From contig JAGFBZ010000713.1 in the NCBI GenBank assembly GCA_018398805.1, positions 433,501-497,500 of the forward strand: 64,000 nucleotides of DNA, in the 5' to 3' direction. Source of the stretch: Hirundichthys speculiger. Lineage: Eukaryota > Chordata > Actinopteri > Beloniformes > Exocoetidae. This document shows positions 47,095-58,990 of the stretch, piece after piece. The notes under the pieces are model-generated. The model was given only the letters and a program-made list of their open reading frames with translations. It did not search any database and had not been told where the DNA came from. A program made the translations under genes and the position numbers. Position 1 is the stretch's first letter; each line of letters opens with the position of its first letter.

Positions 47095-47298
47095 CAGTCC
47101 TCTGTCCTCAGTCTCTGGTCCACCAGTTCTCTGTCCTCAGTCTCTGGTCTACCAGTTTTCTGTCCTCAGTCTCTGTTCCTCCAGTCCTCTGTCCTCAGTC
47201 TCTGGTCCGTCAGTCATCTGTCCTCAGTTTCTGGTCCACCAGTTCTCTGTCCTCAGTCTCTGGTCTATCAGTTCTCTGTCCTCAGTCTCTGGTCTACC
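47095..47298. repeat. 29-bp minisatellite, about 7 units
   Basis: Unit reads roughly AGTTCTCTGTCCTCAGTCTC followed by TGGTCYACC. The period is 29, not a multiple of three, and units are about 85-95% alike. The ORF through it is a by-product of the repeat. Confidence 0.88.
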
Positions 47299-49437
47299 AC
47301 AACTGCAGAGTCATCTGAGTGTTTCTGCAGATGTCAGGACTCTGACTGGTTCTGGAAGGTCTGAGGTGTCCAGAGTAGAAGATCAGTGGTCAGAGTCCAG
47401 CCCCCTGTGGTTCTCCTGAGCTACTGACCAGCTACTCAGACCCTCAACCATTCAGTCTCTCCAACTGACTGTCAGGTCATCAGTGATTGTGAAGACTCAA
47501 CTACAGCTCTTGGACCATGACCTATTTCCTGACTTAGATCTGTTTCTTGACCCTGACTTCACTTCAGTCCATGTCCCTGACCCTAGTCCAGATTCAGTTT
47601 CTGCTCCTGACCTTGACCTCGACTTGGCTTCCATTCCTGACCCTTCTGGAGTGCCCTCTTCTTTCTGGTGAGTTTCCCTGCCAGCCTCTGGAGAAGCCTT
47701 TCCCTTGTGTGTTGACTTCTTCTTTTGGTCCTCTCTTTCCTAATCATCAACACTTGTGTCTTGTTTGCTCTTGAGTGTTTGTCTTTGTGTTTATCTAAAG
47801 ATAGTCCTTTGTTTTCTTAATCTTCTTGCTCGTCTATCATCTGTCTTCCTTTCTGTACTACTCAGGTTGCTTGTTGATTTATGAATTTGGATTTTCAGTT
47901 TTTCAATATCATGCTTTGTGGTAGTTGTTTTTATTTGTTAAAATAAAGAACATTTTTTAGTACTTCTGTCTCCTGCATCTTGAGCTCAGTTCCTGCAACC
48001 TTGACAATGAGCACCAGCAACTGGTTCTCTTAGACCATTGCTTAAGTCTTTTCTTCTTGGTATTGTGTTAGCACAGATCTGAATGCCCCAGACCAGCAAA
48101 CTGCCAAAACACCTGCTTTTCTAGAGGTGCGCACACCTGCTGATGATCAGTTAATCAAGGACTGTTAATTAGCAGCACCAGGCTCCATCAAAATTCCCAC
48201 AAGACTGCTTCTACAAGACTTTTTTTCTGTTTTGTTATTCAGACATAACACTGAAGGACATTTTACTGTTATTAGCAGCTGAGAAGAATCACAACTTTTC
48301 TTTATTGTGCTGTTAAACATACTTAAAAACTAAATCTGTCAGGTACACAAGACATTACCTTCACAAGAACTTGATCAAAATGACGTAAATTAAATTTAAA
48401 TCCAGAAAATGGTTCCACAATGAAGAAATGTGTCTTTAAAAACTCAGTATCAAGTAATTACATCTGAGAATATATGGATGAAAAGAATATAGTCATTTGC
48501 TAAATCAGACAAAGTACAAGTATACATTTTTTTTAATACATGTTTTATATGATAACTAAGAAAATCAGCAATTTTAAGGAGTGGGTAAAAAAAGGAAACA
48601 TCTAATAATAAAAAGGTTTTTGGAACAGCAGGTCCATGTGTAGCAAAGGAATTGTTAGCAATTTAAAACACAACCTGAAATAAAACATATAGATTGTTGG
48701 TCCACAGTACAAAATTAGCACTTTACAAGAGGCCTAAATAAACAGTAAAATGACACCAAAGTTCAAGGTCCAAAGTTGTTTTTATTTTCCTGAAAACTCC
48801 TGACATGCCCACTCTTCAGAAATATGAAACTGGCATGAAAATAACATTTGCAACTTGTAGATGCAAATGAAATAAATGGATAAGCAGGACAGTGGAATTG
48901 ATCTGTTTATTTTCCTGAAAACGTTCAAGCCTTATTGAAACATTTTGTAAAGTTTCCCCATTTTTTACCTTTGCTACAGCTTGAGGATTTTTGTGTTTTT
49001 GTTATGAAAAACAGTCTTGAAAAAACTAACACTATACAAGTTAAAACCTTAAACTTTCGGTGTTTAAATCTGAGATGTATGTACGCTACAGTTTTGATCT
49101 GTGGGCAAACTTAGCCACCCCCCAATGTCGGGAGGCTGGGCTTGCCATTTACTACACTGTATATGGTTAAAACAGCAATATTATTCCATTAATCTTTTGT
49201 GATGGTAACAGTGACATATGACAGCAACCCCTCATACATAAGACAAAAAATAAAAGTCATTAGTTTAGGATAGTGGAAAATAAGCATAGCCAGAAACATT
49301 TCTGAGCCCCCACTCTCTTCAGTCTGTGACTCAAATGATTCACACATTTAAGTGACTTTCAAACACAACAGTCAGCCACATTTGAACTTTGAAAAGATCT
49401 CAAATAAGGGCTTCTTAGCTGTAGATTTTGATTTTAG
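47299..49437. other. Intergenic DNA, no gene recognised
   Basis: 47500-47660 has loosely repeated CCTGACCCTGA-like units (an acidic, Pro-Asp-rich frame by consequence). The remainder is AT-rich and unclassified, running to the stop of receptor copy C. Confidence 0.5.
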
Positions 49438-50365
49438 TCAGTGACATAGATAGTACAGGAGAACAGGTCTGATGGTCTGATCTCTGAGCCCATAGATGAG
49501 AGAACTCAGACATCTTGGTTGTATAACAAAACAAACATAAAAAAACATTTCCGAATCCACAAAAATGGCCATCTTTGTTAAGATTCTTGAAAGAGCCATG
49601 AGCAGTGGGTAGTAAATGGCTGAGGTGAGACTGAGGCCCAGCTGTACTAGATGCAGCAGCAGTGTGTTACAAGCTTTTCGGGCTAAAACTTTGTCTGTGG
49701 ATGCTGATCTGGCTGCAATGATGACACCAAAATATGAGGAGGTGACAGCCACACCAGCAGATACAAAAAGAACACAAGTGTAGGCTTTATCGTACTCATC
49801 AGTGAGAGACCCGAGCACTAAAGCTATGTTAGAACAAAGGTCTTTTATCTGCAGATGCTCCATCTTTTCAAAGGGAAACTCTAAAAAGAACAAAAGTCGA
49901 GTGAGGTTGTTGAGTGAACTGACAGCCCAGATTACAACAATGGCCACCGTTGTGTTTCTGATGGTGATGATGGAAGGATGCCTCAGTGGGTGGCACACAG
50001 CGATGTATCTTTCCAAAGGCATCACCATCAGTGTAAGAGGAGAAATCCCAGTTGTGAGGCTGGCAAGCATGCTAAGTGCAGTACAGAGAGGATATGACAG
50101 TTTAACTCTGAAAGAGACAATAAAACAGAAACTGACTCTGTGCCAGTTGAACAGTGTCTGAAAAAAGGAGGTTATACAGAAGAATGTAGCGGCAAGTTTC
50201 ACAAAAAACTGGTTTACTCCTCAAAGTGAACAACATGGTGCCATTAATGTAGAGAAACACACAGGATGGAACTGTAGAAAAGATGGAGAATAAAATTACC
50301 CTCGAGAACCTCTCATACTGCAGTTCATCAGTGACATTAGAGTGAGACTGAGAGTCATTCAACAT
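49438..50365 (-). pseudogene. Odorant receptor 131-2-like, copy C (frameshifted)
   Basis: The start frame reads MLNDSQSHSNVTDELQYERF, TM1 and TM2 to DTVQLAQSQFLF and then runs into a stop. Relative to intact copy E two single bases are missing within about 20 bp (one T from a run of five, one C of TTTCCAGA), around 50112-50131. From KLSYPLCTAL onward the receptor continues in another frame to YGLRDQTIRPVLLYYLCH. It has one extra codon before TM7. The other motifs (PLERYIAVCHPLRH, RSASTDKVLARKA) are kept, so inactivation is recent or the lesions are sequencing errors. Most diverged of copies C to E. Confidence 0.88.
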
Positions 50366-52778
50366 GGCAGTAATTTAGTCTTCCAACAATGAATTCTTAA
50401 CACAGATACCTGCTATTTCACAAAAATAAAAACAACTCAAAGACTTCACCTGTGCAGACAGCTGCGAGAATCTGTTATCATGATCTGCGGTATTTGTTTC
50501 ACCTCACATCTGATTTATGGGCTCTTTCCTCACACCCGTTAACATAGTTACCAGATAATCAACAACTGATGTAATACCCAACCTGCTTGTCCATCTGACG
50601 TCATCTTCCCATGTTGATTGACTATATTCAGTAATGAGCCATCATATGTAAATCACGTTTCAACAATTATTTTACAGTATTCTTATTGTGTTCTGGACAT
50701 ATGTTCTGTCCATTAATAATAATCTCAATTCTTTTCCATTTTAACCAAACAGTTATAAAGTCCTTATTGTTCTTCGGTCACTTAAGAAACATAATTTGGG
50801 CCAATCGAATAGAATGTCAAAACAGCACAATTCTCATGAGTAAAGGCAGTGTTTTTATTTATTTATTTTTTTAACAAGTTCCAGTATGGTATCAAAGCAA
50901 GTTCACTGTACAGAAATAGAACTGGTTTGGGGCACCTAGAAAGTACCATCTGACTTAAATTGTAAATGTCTTTCCAGTTGGAATGGACTAGAAAGAGTTT
51001 CTGCTTGAGACAACCATGATGTGCAAGAGGAAGAACAAATGGAAGCATATTTTGATTGAGAAGAAACAAAGAGCAGAAATTGGCTTCGGGAATGGAGGCA
51101 GTGCAGTTTGGACGAAGCATAAACCACTGACACACAGAGGTCTGCCATACTGAAAAGACTGACTGGAATGAACTGATTAAGGACCAGTTACAATCCACAA
51201 GGATCAATGTTTCAGTCTCAAAAAGATGATGTGCTGCAGAGTAGTATTCACTTAAAATCTATCAAATTGTCCACAGAAAATGAACAGTCCTGTGTGATCA
51301 AGTTTGATAACAAGAGACCAATCACCATCCACAGCAAAACTGTGCTAGATGGAAACTAACTTATATGCCAGTAAAAAAACAACCACAAAGATAGCAGGCT
51401 GTCATCCCATTGTAGCGATCCACGATTCAAAGAAGTTTTTCTCTGCTCAGGAGAAACATTCCTCTCAGAAAGGTGATCTCCTCTACCCAAAGACCAAAAG
51501 GGGGAGATGGAAAAAAAATCTCTTATCAGAATCACATGAACCTTTCCCCAGTCACTAACTAACCTTCCACAGCCCTCCACATCTGACCATAAACCGAGGA
51601 GATAGATAACATCACCGGTGAAATTCCAACCGAGAAGTAATGGAGCCTTTTTAACACCAACAACTAAGAAACTGACCCAAAAATCGTGAATAACCATGAC
51701 AACTTTAATCCAAAACCTTTTAGCATCTACATAACTCTTGGCCTAATCTGGCCCAAAATTGCAGCCAAAGCAGTACAATGATGACTAAAACATTAAGTGC
51801 CCTTACTGACTGGACAGGGCAATAAATCTGCCAAGTTTGACGAATTCCAGGAAACAACGTCATTTTAATCAAAAGTTTTTCTCTCTAACTCATAGTTTTA
51901 CTTTATCATTTTGGCTTCTCTTTGTGAGTAACTTTTCATTTCGTTTTCCATTTGCTCTTTTCATAATTTTTGAACGTCATTCATTACTAAGTTTCTGTGC
52001 ATCTGGAGCCGTTGGAGTCATTTATTTCATCTTTTTGGACACTACTGTAACTAGTAGAGACTTGCAATTAAAAACATTTTTGTTTTTATTTAATTGATAT
52101 AACTCTGTTAAGTTTTGATTTTTCCTTTTTGTTTCTTCTTTTGGACCTAAGATCAATTTGTTTTGAACTTTTAAGTCAGCCTAACCTGTGGCTGTCCATG
52201 CATTTTGGCTGGCGCAAAGCGTGTGTGATGCACACATCACCACCAAAGGAACCCCTGCTGAGCAAGACTCGCGAGGCCAGTGAGTCTCTTCCCCCCGCCT
52301 GTGACCAACCCAAGGAAAGAACAGATTGATTTCTGTTGGCCGAAACAAGTTTAACTTGTTGGATCTAAGGAGTTCCGGATCGTCCACCGCAGCTCACTTT
52401 GGAACGAGGGCCGTTGGAAGCTCCTTGAGTGTTTCCGCCGTCGGGTAAGGTGTGGTCACATGGGTTCTGATTGGTGTCTCACTCTGCCGTTGAAAGCCAG
52501 AATCATGGCAGATATCAGGAGTAATCACTGCCCGTAAACAGCTTAGGATTTAAGATATTAATAAAGACGTTAGAAATTACTGCCAGAGAGGACTGGTGAA
52601 GGACACATTCACCCTTCACACTCCCACAAAAAAAGTCTCCTATAAGATTAAATTGCATATACACACTAGATGGTTTTGCTAGACAATGGCACTAACCATG
52701 AAATGGCACCATGAACAACCATGAACAACCATGAACCATGGCAACCATGAACCATGGCACTAACAAATGCAACCAAAA
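50366..52778. other. Intergenic DNA, no gene recognised
   Basis: 5' flank of copy C, then AT-rich DNA. An open frame on the minus strand at 50863-51207 has no similarity that I recognise. A short imperfect repeat of AACCATGAA-type units lies at 52695-52760. Confidence 0.5.
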
Positions 52779-53330
52779 AAAAAAAGAAAGAACTATCTCA
52801 GATACTCTAAAATAATCAGACGAACTCCAAATAAGGCTATGTGGTACTGAACCAAACGCATTTACAAGATTTAAAAATATTACATGCAAATTCCTTTTCT
52901 CAATCTTAGCTGTCTGAATCTGGTCCCAGATCAGACTAATATGCTCCAAACACCCTGCAAAACCTGGTTTTCCTTCCTTCTGCACTGTAGTATCCATTAA
53001 GTTATTCCTTTCTAAGTATCTAGTTAGTCTCTGTGCAACTACACTGAAGAGAATCTTCCCTTCTACATTTAGCAGAGAAGTTATCCAGAAATGGCTAAGG
53101 TCCAAAGAATCCTTCTCCTTTGGGATGAGGGAACCCCCTGCCCCATGCCATACTCTTGGGATTATTTGTTTGTTCCAAACTATCCTTATCTGCCTCTATA
53201 AAAATTTAAGAATCTCAAATGCACTTTTATAAACCCGGTAGGGAGCTCCATTTGGTCCTGGAGCTCAAGAAACTTTTGCGTGTCTGGCTACTTCCTGACC
53301 TTCCTTCCAATTAATTTGCCTAATGTCCAT
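52779..53330 (-). pseudogene. LINE reverse transcriptase relic, 3' part of a split copy
   Basis: Minus-strand blocks in order: APGPNGAPYRVYKSAFEIL, IPRVWHGAGGSLIPKEKDS, LLNVEGKILFSVVAQRLTRY, KPGFAGCLEHISLIWDQIQ and LNLVNAFGSVPHSLIW. This is a LINE RT with the LANAYGSVPH-type motif A; the clade is uncertain. The catalytic aspartate of motif A is replaced (LNLVNAFG). The 5' continuation lies at 54531-55035. Confidence 0.75.
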
Positions 53331-53344
53331 CTCATGGAAAATTT

Positions 53345-54530
53345 GTCTATCTCATGGACATTAGGGCCATGAGCCATTAGCCTAATGCCCATCTCATGGG
53401 TCATTCCACCTCAATTCAACAGGACCTTCCCGCATGACCATCTCTGATTTGCTTGATATTTTTTTCTTATGAACTTTGACTATAATGTAGTAACTTTGTG
53501 CAATATTAGCCTGGTACTAGCAATAACTTCGGATTTATAAATTTTTGAAAAAGTGCCCGTACGGCCATTTTCGTGACATTCCTAACGCTTTTAAAATTAT
53601 TACCATTTTTGAGGGGCTGTATCTTCGAAACCGTACAAGCTAGAGAGCTGATTTTTTTTATGCTGTTAGTCCTGTATGTGCACTCTGTATGGGGTCAGTT
53701 TCAGCTGTTTATTCATTGCTGTTTGTTTTAAAATAAATTTCAAACATCCAAAATAAATTTCACTTGCTTTGTGCGGTTCACATTTCAAGTCCCCATTTGG
53801 ACCCCTTGTAATAGTAGCTGAGACTTAATTTTTTTGTTGAACAATCTCCTTCTCTTATAGAATAAAAATACATAAAGAATTTGCAGAAACAATTGTATTT
53901 TAGTTCTCATATGACCCAGCAAAAACGAATTTCGCATTTTATTGTCGATATTCAATTGGCAATTGACAAAATATGACAAGATGTACCAAAAAACTAAATA
54001 TACTACCAGAAAGGTAATGACAATATCTGTTTATATACCAAGTTTCAAGTTGGTACTAAGTCTCTAAGTTACCTAGGAAAAATTCTTAAATCGAGCATTT
54101 TTGCCATTTTTCGGAAATTTCAAGAATATGCTTGTTTTGTGTGCAGAACTTGAAATTTCACAAATGGCAAATATCTTGATATGGAATCTTGATATGGAAT
54201 GAGGATCAGTGAAGAAAAACATTTAGCTTCAGAAAGTGATGGTTGATAATAATCGAGAGTGACAAGTTCAAAAGTCTCGGCAGCACTTCTTTTTGTAGAC
54301 CCAAGTACAAGCATAGGCTTACCTGCAAGTCTCCATGGAGTGCTGTAGATACCATTCCAAATCAACTTTAAGGGTTGCAAATTGAATTGCAGATTCTGTC
54401 TGCATCTTGTGATGCAGACAGATGTTTGCTTCTGATGGGAGTCCATCAAATCCACACCTGTGAAGCAGCATTTCTCGGTCATGTTCAGATAAATCCTGTA
54501 CATTGATCAACTCCTTTGCTGATATGAGCT
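53345..54530 (-). other. Unclassified insertion splitting a LINE; carries an exon-like ORF
   Basis: About 1.2 kb separates two collinear pieces of one LINE relic. Most is AT-rich and unfamiliar. At 54510-54319 the minus strand encodes INVQDLSEHDREMLLHRCGF and, shortly after, ICLHHKMQTESA, ending LEWYLQHSMETC at a consensus donor CAG|GTAAG (54324-54317). A second minus-strand frame continues to 54120 with YYQPSLSEAKCF. I recognise neither product. It may be an exon of a host or transposon gene. Confidence 0.4.
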
Positions 54531-55035
54531 GTCCTCCTTTTTCCTAGCTAAACAATCCTTTAACAAACTTGAAAGGGTCCCAGTAAAAAGCTCTCCTTAC
54601 TCGTTCTTTCCTCTTCCTCCTCTTCCAAAGATGTTCTCCCCTTCTACCCTTAGTGTCCCTCTCAATTCCTCTTGTAAAAGATTGATTTCCCACTTCTCTT
54701 CATCTATAGCCATTTTCCACTGCTTTCTTAGCAGTCTCCTTTCCTTAACTAACTTCTCTATTTCTCTTTGCTATGTCAACTGACCTGGTTGTATCTTCTC
54801 ACCCTTCTTTCTGTCATGTACCCCAAAACTCTGCACCATGCCAACAAATCATGTCTCCCATTTTTTCTAATCTTTCTATTGCATTCCCTTTAAACTTGCT
54901 TTAAAGGTCAACAAAGACCTGTAGAATTATCTACAGGTCTTTGTTGCCTGCCTCCCATTCTTTGCTATAATTTGCCCAAGGCCATCTAACTTTAGCCTTG
55001 TACACCATGTTTCTCTCTCTGATTGACGTACTGAC
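54531..55035 (-). pseudogene. LINE relic, 5' part of the split copy
   Basis: The minus strand contains a lysine/arginine-rich stretch and then RRAFYWDPFKFVKGLF, corresponding to the region before RT in the same LINE type as 52779-53330. Frames are interrupted. Confidence 0.6.
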
Positions 55036-55131
55036 CTGTTACATGTTACCTCCCTGTGATGTATAATTGACAGTGATTTCTCACTTATATCTTTGTAGTA
55101 ATACTGAAGTAAGCGATACCTAAATTTGTAA

Positions 55132-55154
55132 TATAATAATAATAATAATAATAA
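55132..55154. repeat. (ATA)n microsatellite
   Basis: Roughly seven ATA/TAA units directly abutting the CTAG end of repeat copy g. Confidence 0.85.
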
Positions 55155-55517
55155 CTAGAAAAGCACTTGGAGAGCGCAGACCTCCGCCAAGCGCAACAAT
55201 TTCCCCGTATAGTGATTTACAGATTGCTTTAAAATCCGCCTTCTGGATCAGATCTGGATCAGCCTTTGAAATTTGATAGAGGTTCCCATGTTCAATCCCT
55301 GAGTCAAATTTCATGAGTTTTGGCAATAATTAACGAAGATATTGAGAAACAAAATTTTTGGCCCCGTTGACCGCAATGTTATCGAAAATTTGAAAGTGAT
55401 CCAATATCCAGGATTTCTTCCGGATCACAGCCAAAATGAAATCGGTTCTTCCTTTTCACATTTCTGACAACTCCTGAAAATTCCATCAAAATACATCCAT
55501 AATTTTTTCAGTTATTA
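55155..55517 (-). repeat. ~390-bp repeat family 1, copy g (truncated)
   Basis: CTAGAAAAGCACTTGGAGAG start, ACCTCCGCCAAGCGC. It ends at ATCCATAATTTTTTCAGTTAT, lacking the (CAGA)n patch and GGAGG end. Receptor unit D starts right after. Confidence 0.83.
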
Positions 55518-56103
55518 GTTTTAGTTTTCAAGAAGTCTGTCCCATTCAGATGTTGGAAGCATTCTTTGGATTCAGTTCTATTTACGTTTAAGAGAGTCAG
55601 GTTCCTGGACTTTAATTCTTAGTGTATTTTATTATACAAAATGAAATATGAATGTTATTAAAACTTGGATAAAACAACACTGGGGCAAAGAAGACATTTT
55701 CACGGTTGTTTTATATTCAGAAACGCACACAGTTAAAAATACAACATGAAAGCTAAATGATCACATGTAGTTTCTAGATACAGAACTTTTTCAATGGAAT
55801 ACAGTTTTAGCTGTTTAAGGTTATACTAAAACACAGAGTAGTAGGTGTGTTTGTAAAGACTAGTCTTTCTATGTCACATTTAACTGGTTGGTGTAATATC
55901 TTTAAAGGAAGGTTTCTTAGTTTCAGTATTTATGTGGTGACTGTCCTTCACCTCTCTATAGCAGATTTGTTCAATGTCATTCTCTTTAGTCTGTGACTCA
56001 GTTACTCAAATGTTTAAGTCAGTTTTGAACACACAACAGTCAGCTAAATGTGACCTGAAGACATTTCAAAAAAGGGTTTCTTAGCTGTAGATTTTGATTT
56101 CAG

Positions 56104-57031
56104 TCAGTGACAAAGATAGTACAGGAGAACAGGTCTGATGGTCTGATCTCTCAGCCCATAGATGAGAGAACTCAGACATCTTGGCAGCATGATAAAGAAA
56201 ACATAAAAAAGACTCTGAAACCACAAAAAGGCCAGCTGTGTTAAGATTCTTGAAAGAGCCATGAGCAGTGGGTAGTAAATGGTGGAGATGAAACTGAGGC
56301 CCAGCTGTATTAGATTTAGCAGCAGTGTGTTTCGAGCTTTAATGGCTAAAACTTTGTCTGTGGACGCCGACCTGGCTGCTATGATGACACCAACATAGGA
56401 GAAAGCCACCGCCATAATGGATAATACAAATACAACCCAAGTGTAGGTTCTGTCATAGTTGTAAGTGAGAGATCCAACAATTATATCTATGTTAGAACAT
56501 TGGTCTTTTATCTGCAGGCTCTCCATCTTTTCAAAGGGAAATTGTAAGAAGAACATCAGACGAGTGATGTTGTTGAGTAAATTGACAGCCCAGATTACAA
56601 CGATGGCCACTGCTGTGTTTCTGATGGTGACGATGGAAGGATGCCTCAGTGGGTGGCAAACAGCAACATATCTTTCCAAAGGCATCACCATCAGTGTAAG
56701 AGGAGAAATCCCAGCTGTCAGATTGGCAAGAATGTTAAGTGCAGTACAGAGAGGATATGACAGTTTCAATCTAGGAAACAGACAATAAAAACAGAAACTG
56801 ACTCTGTGCCAGTTGAACAGTGTCTGAAAAAAGGAGGTTATACAGAAGAATGTAGCGGCAAGTTTCACAAAAAACTGGTTTACTCCTCAAAGTGAACAAC
56901 ATGGTGCCATTAATGTAGAGAAACACACAGGATGGAACTGTAGAAAAGATGGAGAATAAAATTACCCTCGAGAACCTCTCATACTGCAGTTCATCAGTGA
57001 CATTAGAGTGAGACTGAGATTCATTCAGCAT
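56104..57031 (-). pseudogene. Odorant receptor 131-2-like, copy D (frameshifted)
   Basis: Start frame MLNESQSHSNVTDELQYERF to SQFLFLLSVS, then TAG. Compared with intact copy E there is one extra T (TTTCCTAGATT against TTTCCAGATT, near 56775 on the plus strand). Downstream, LKLSYPLCTALNILANLTAG and the rest of the receptor are open in the shifted frame to the same stop position as E. Motifs PLERYVAVCHPLRH, RSASTDKVLAIKARN and SSLIYGLRDQTIRP are intact. Flanks 55527-57300 match unit E, so D and E are sister duplicates. Confidence 0.88.
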
Positions 57032-57317
57032 GGTAGAAAATATTCAGTATCAAACTACAGCCTTTAAACTCAGTTACCTGCTGTTTTACAAGGAATAAAT
57101 CAAAACAATTCATCACTTCACCTGTGCAGACAGTTGACAAATGAGAATCTCTGGTGAAGCTCTGGTTCACCTCACATCTGATTTATGGGCTCTGTCTTCA
57201 CATACACGTTAACATGATCACCAGGTTACAAACAAGTGATGTAATACCCAAAGTGATTTCAGTCTGAAACTTTTTTCCCATGTTAATTGAAACTGAGTTT
57301 AATACATTACGTCAAAT

Positions 57318-57973
57318 CTAGCGAAGTGTGAATTTGGAAAAGCTGTTGTCACATATCTGGGAAAGCATGTGGGCCAGGGACAGGTGCGCCCTTTGGCAGC
57401 CAAGGTGCAGGCCATCCTTGATTTCCCTGTGCCAGTGACACGGCGGCAGCTCCGCCGGTTTTTGGGGATGTGTGGGTATTACCGTGGCTTTTGTAGAAAC
57501 TTTGCTAGTTTAGCACTATTGACTGCACTGACGAGTCCTTCTCAGAATTTTTGTGGACTGATGTGTCCCAGGACTCATTCAATGCTTTGCTCTGCAGCGC
57601 CCCTGTGTTAGCTGATCCGGACTTTACTTGGCCTTTCAAGGTTGAAGTTGACGCCAGTGCGCAGAGCGCAGTTGCTGTTCTTGTACAGGAGGATGGGCAG
57701 GGTGTTGATCATCCTGTGTGTTTTTTTTTTTCAAAAATGTTTGATAAGCATCAAGTGCATCATAGCACCATTGAAAAGGAGGCTCTGGTGTTGTTGTGGG
57801 CCTTACAGCAGTTTGAAGTTTATGTTGGATCAAGTTCCGCCCCGGTCCGAGTGTTCTCCGACCAGAACCCACTTGTGTTTTTGTCACGTATGCGCAACAA
57901 CAACAGCAGTCTTATGCGGTGGTCGTTGTTGCTACAGGATTTTAATATGGAGGTTCATCATGTGAAGGGATGA
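57318..57973 (+). pseudogene. Ty3/Gypsy-type retrotransposon fragment (end of RT to RNase H)
   Basis: The plus strand reads a YLGKHVGQGQVRPL block, RRFLGMCGYYRGFCRNFA, then after a frame change FKVEVDASAQSAVAVLV, HSTIEKEALVLLWALQQF, VFSDQNPLVFL and FNMEVHHVKG, then a stop. These are the connection and RNase H parts of a Gypsy polyprotein. The RT catalytic part, protease and integrase are absent. It abuts the 5' flank of receptor copy D. Confidence 0.9.
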
Positions 57974-58487
57974 ACCTTCATCCATCTTTCTCCTTCTGTT
58001 GTTCCAGGTGGCAGTCAGCTGATTGGCCCGTGGGACCTTTAAAAGGTGGAGGTTTCAGCGCCCCTCCTCTCACTTCCTGCCTCAAACTTTAGGCCATGCC
58101 ATGCTGTTACCTTTTGTTTGTTGTCATGTTTGGTTTATTTGTAGTTTAAGTACATTTTTGCTTTGGAGCAGCTCAGTAGCTTGTAGGGAGGGTTGCTATT
58201 TCTGTTGATGTGGGTTTTTCTCCTGTTTTTGGCCAGGGAGGTTAGTTTATGTCATTTGTTTGTTTTCTTTCTATATGTAAGCTGGGTGGAAAGTATATTT
58301 TGTTTGTTATTTTGGCCATGCCCTCCCTGAAGGTTGATGCTGCTGCTGCTGTTGCTCATAATCAGTTAAAATAAATATGTTTTTCTGACTCGAACTTTTA
58401 GTGCATGGTTTTCGTTGGGAGCAGGGAGAGAGAGGGGTGGGGCTTTTATGTTTTGCCCCAGTTCCCCTTAGGCTGGGGCGTAACACT
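57974..58487 (+). repeat. Possible 3' LTR-like DNA after the Gypsy fragment
   Basis: Begins TGAACC directly after the RNase H relic, has AATAAA near 58371, and ends before the L2-like tail at 58494 with GGCGTAACA. The second LTR is not in view, so the call rests on position and the polyadenylation signal only. Confidence 0.3.
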
Positions 58488-58493
58488 TAGGCA

Positions 58494-58990
58494 AGGCAAG
58501 GCAAGTTTATCTGTAGAGCACAATTCGTACACAAGACAATTCAAAAGTGCTTTACAGATGCATAAAATCACAAGAAGGCAAATAGAATCATACAAGCATA
58601 AAAATAAACATTAATAAATTAAATTAAAAATTAATTAAAAAAATTAATTAATTAAATTAAAAATGAAGAGTGCAGATAAAATCATTTCAGTTGTCATCTG
58701 CACATCTAAACAGAACTGTTTTCAGTCTGGATCTGAACATTGTCAGACTTGAGGCCTGTCTCACATCTTCTGGAAGACTGGTCCAGATTTTAGGAGCATA
58801 AAACTGAAATGCAGCTTCACCTTGCTTTGTCCTGACTCTGGACACCAGCAGGAGACCACTACCTGAGGTTCTCAGGGTCCAGGTTGGTTCATATGGCTCT
58901 AATATGTCAGAGATGTACTTTGGGGCCATGAAAAGACTTGAACACAAGTAGAGCTGTTTTAAAGTCTATTCTCTGAGTGACAGGAAGCCA
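58494..58990 (-). mobile_element. L2-like LINE 3' fragment
   Basis: Minus strand ends in CTTGCCTTGCCTTGCC (58494-58509 on plus). Upstream it encodes MAPKYISDILEPY, LLVSRVRTKQGEAAFQFYAP and LPEDVRQASSLTMFRSRLK, the C-terminal end of L2-type ORF2. Intact over about 85 codons. Confidence 0.85.

Noticed and set aside
47095..47298. Regular repeats resembling a CRISPR array
   Set aside because: Units are head-to-tail with no unique spacers, and the context is a vertebrate genome.
50095..50135. An intron acceptor in receptors C and D (TTTCAG, TTTCCTAG)
   Set aside because: The same T-rich stretch is coding in intact copy E, and no matching donor is needed there.
49802..50161. Plus-strand 119-codon frame, with similar ones at 56465 and 61996
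   Set aside because: These recur only because they are antisense to the receptor genes.
49438..50202. Separate 254-codon receptor starting MKLAAT
   Set aside because: Its first 30 residues are a shifted reading of TM2 coding DNA; a receptor lacking TM1 and TM2 is implausible, so the locus is called a frameshifted copy.
57318..58487. Complete endogenous retrovirus or active Gypsy element
   Set aside because: Only the RT end and RNase H remain, with a frame break; protease, integrase and a 5' LTR are absent.
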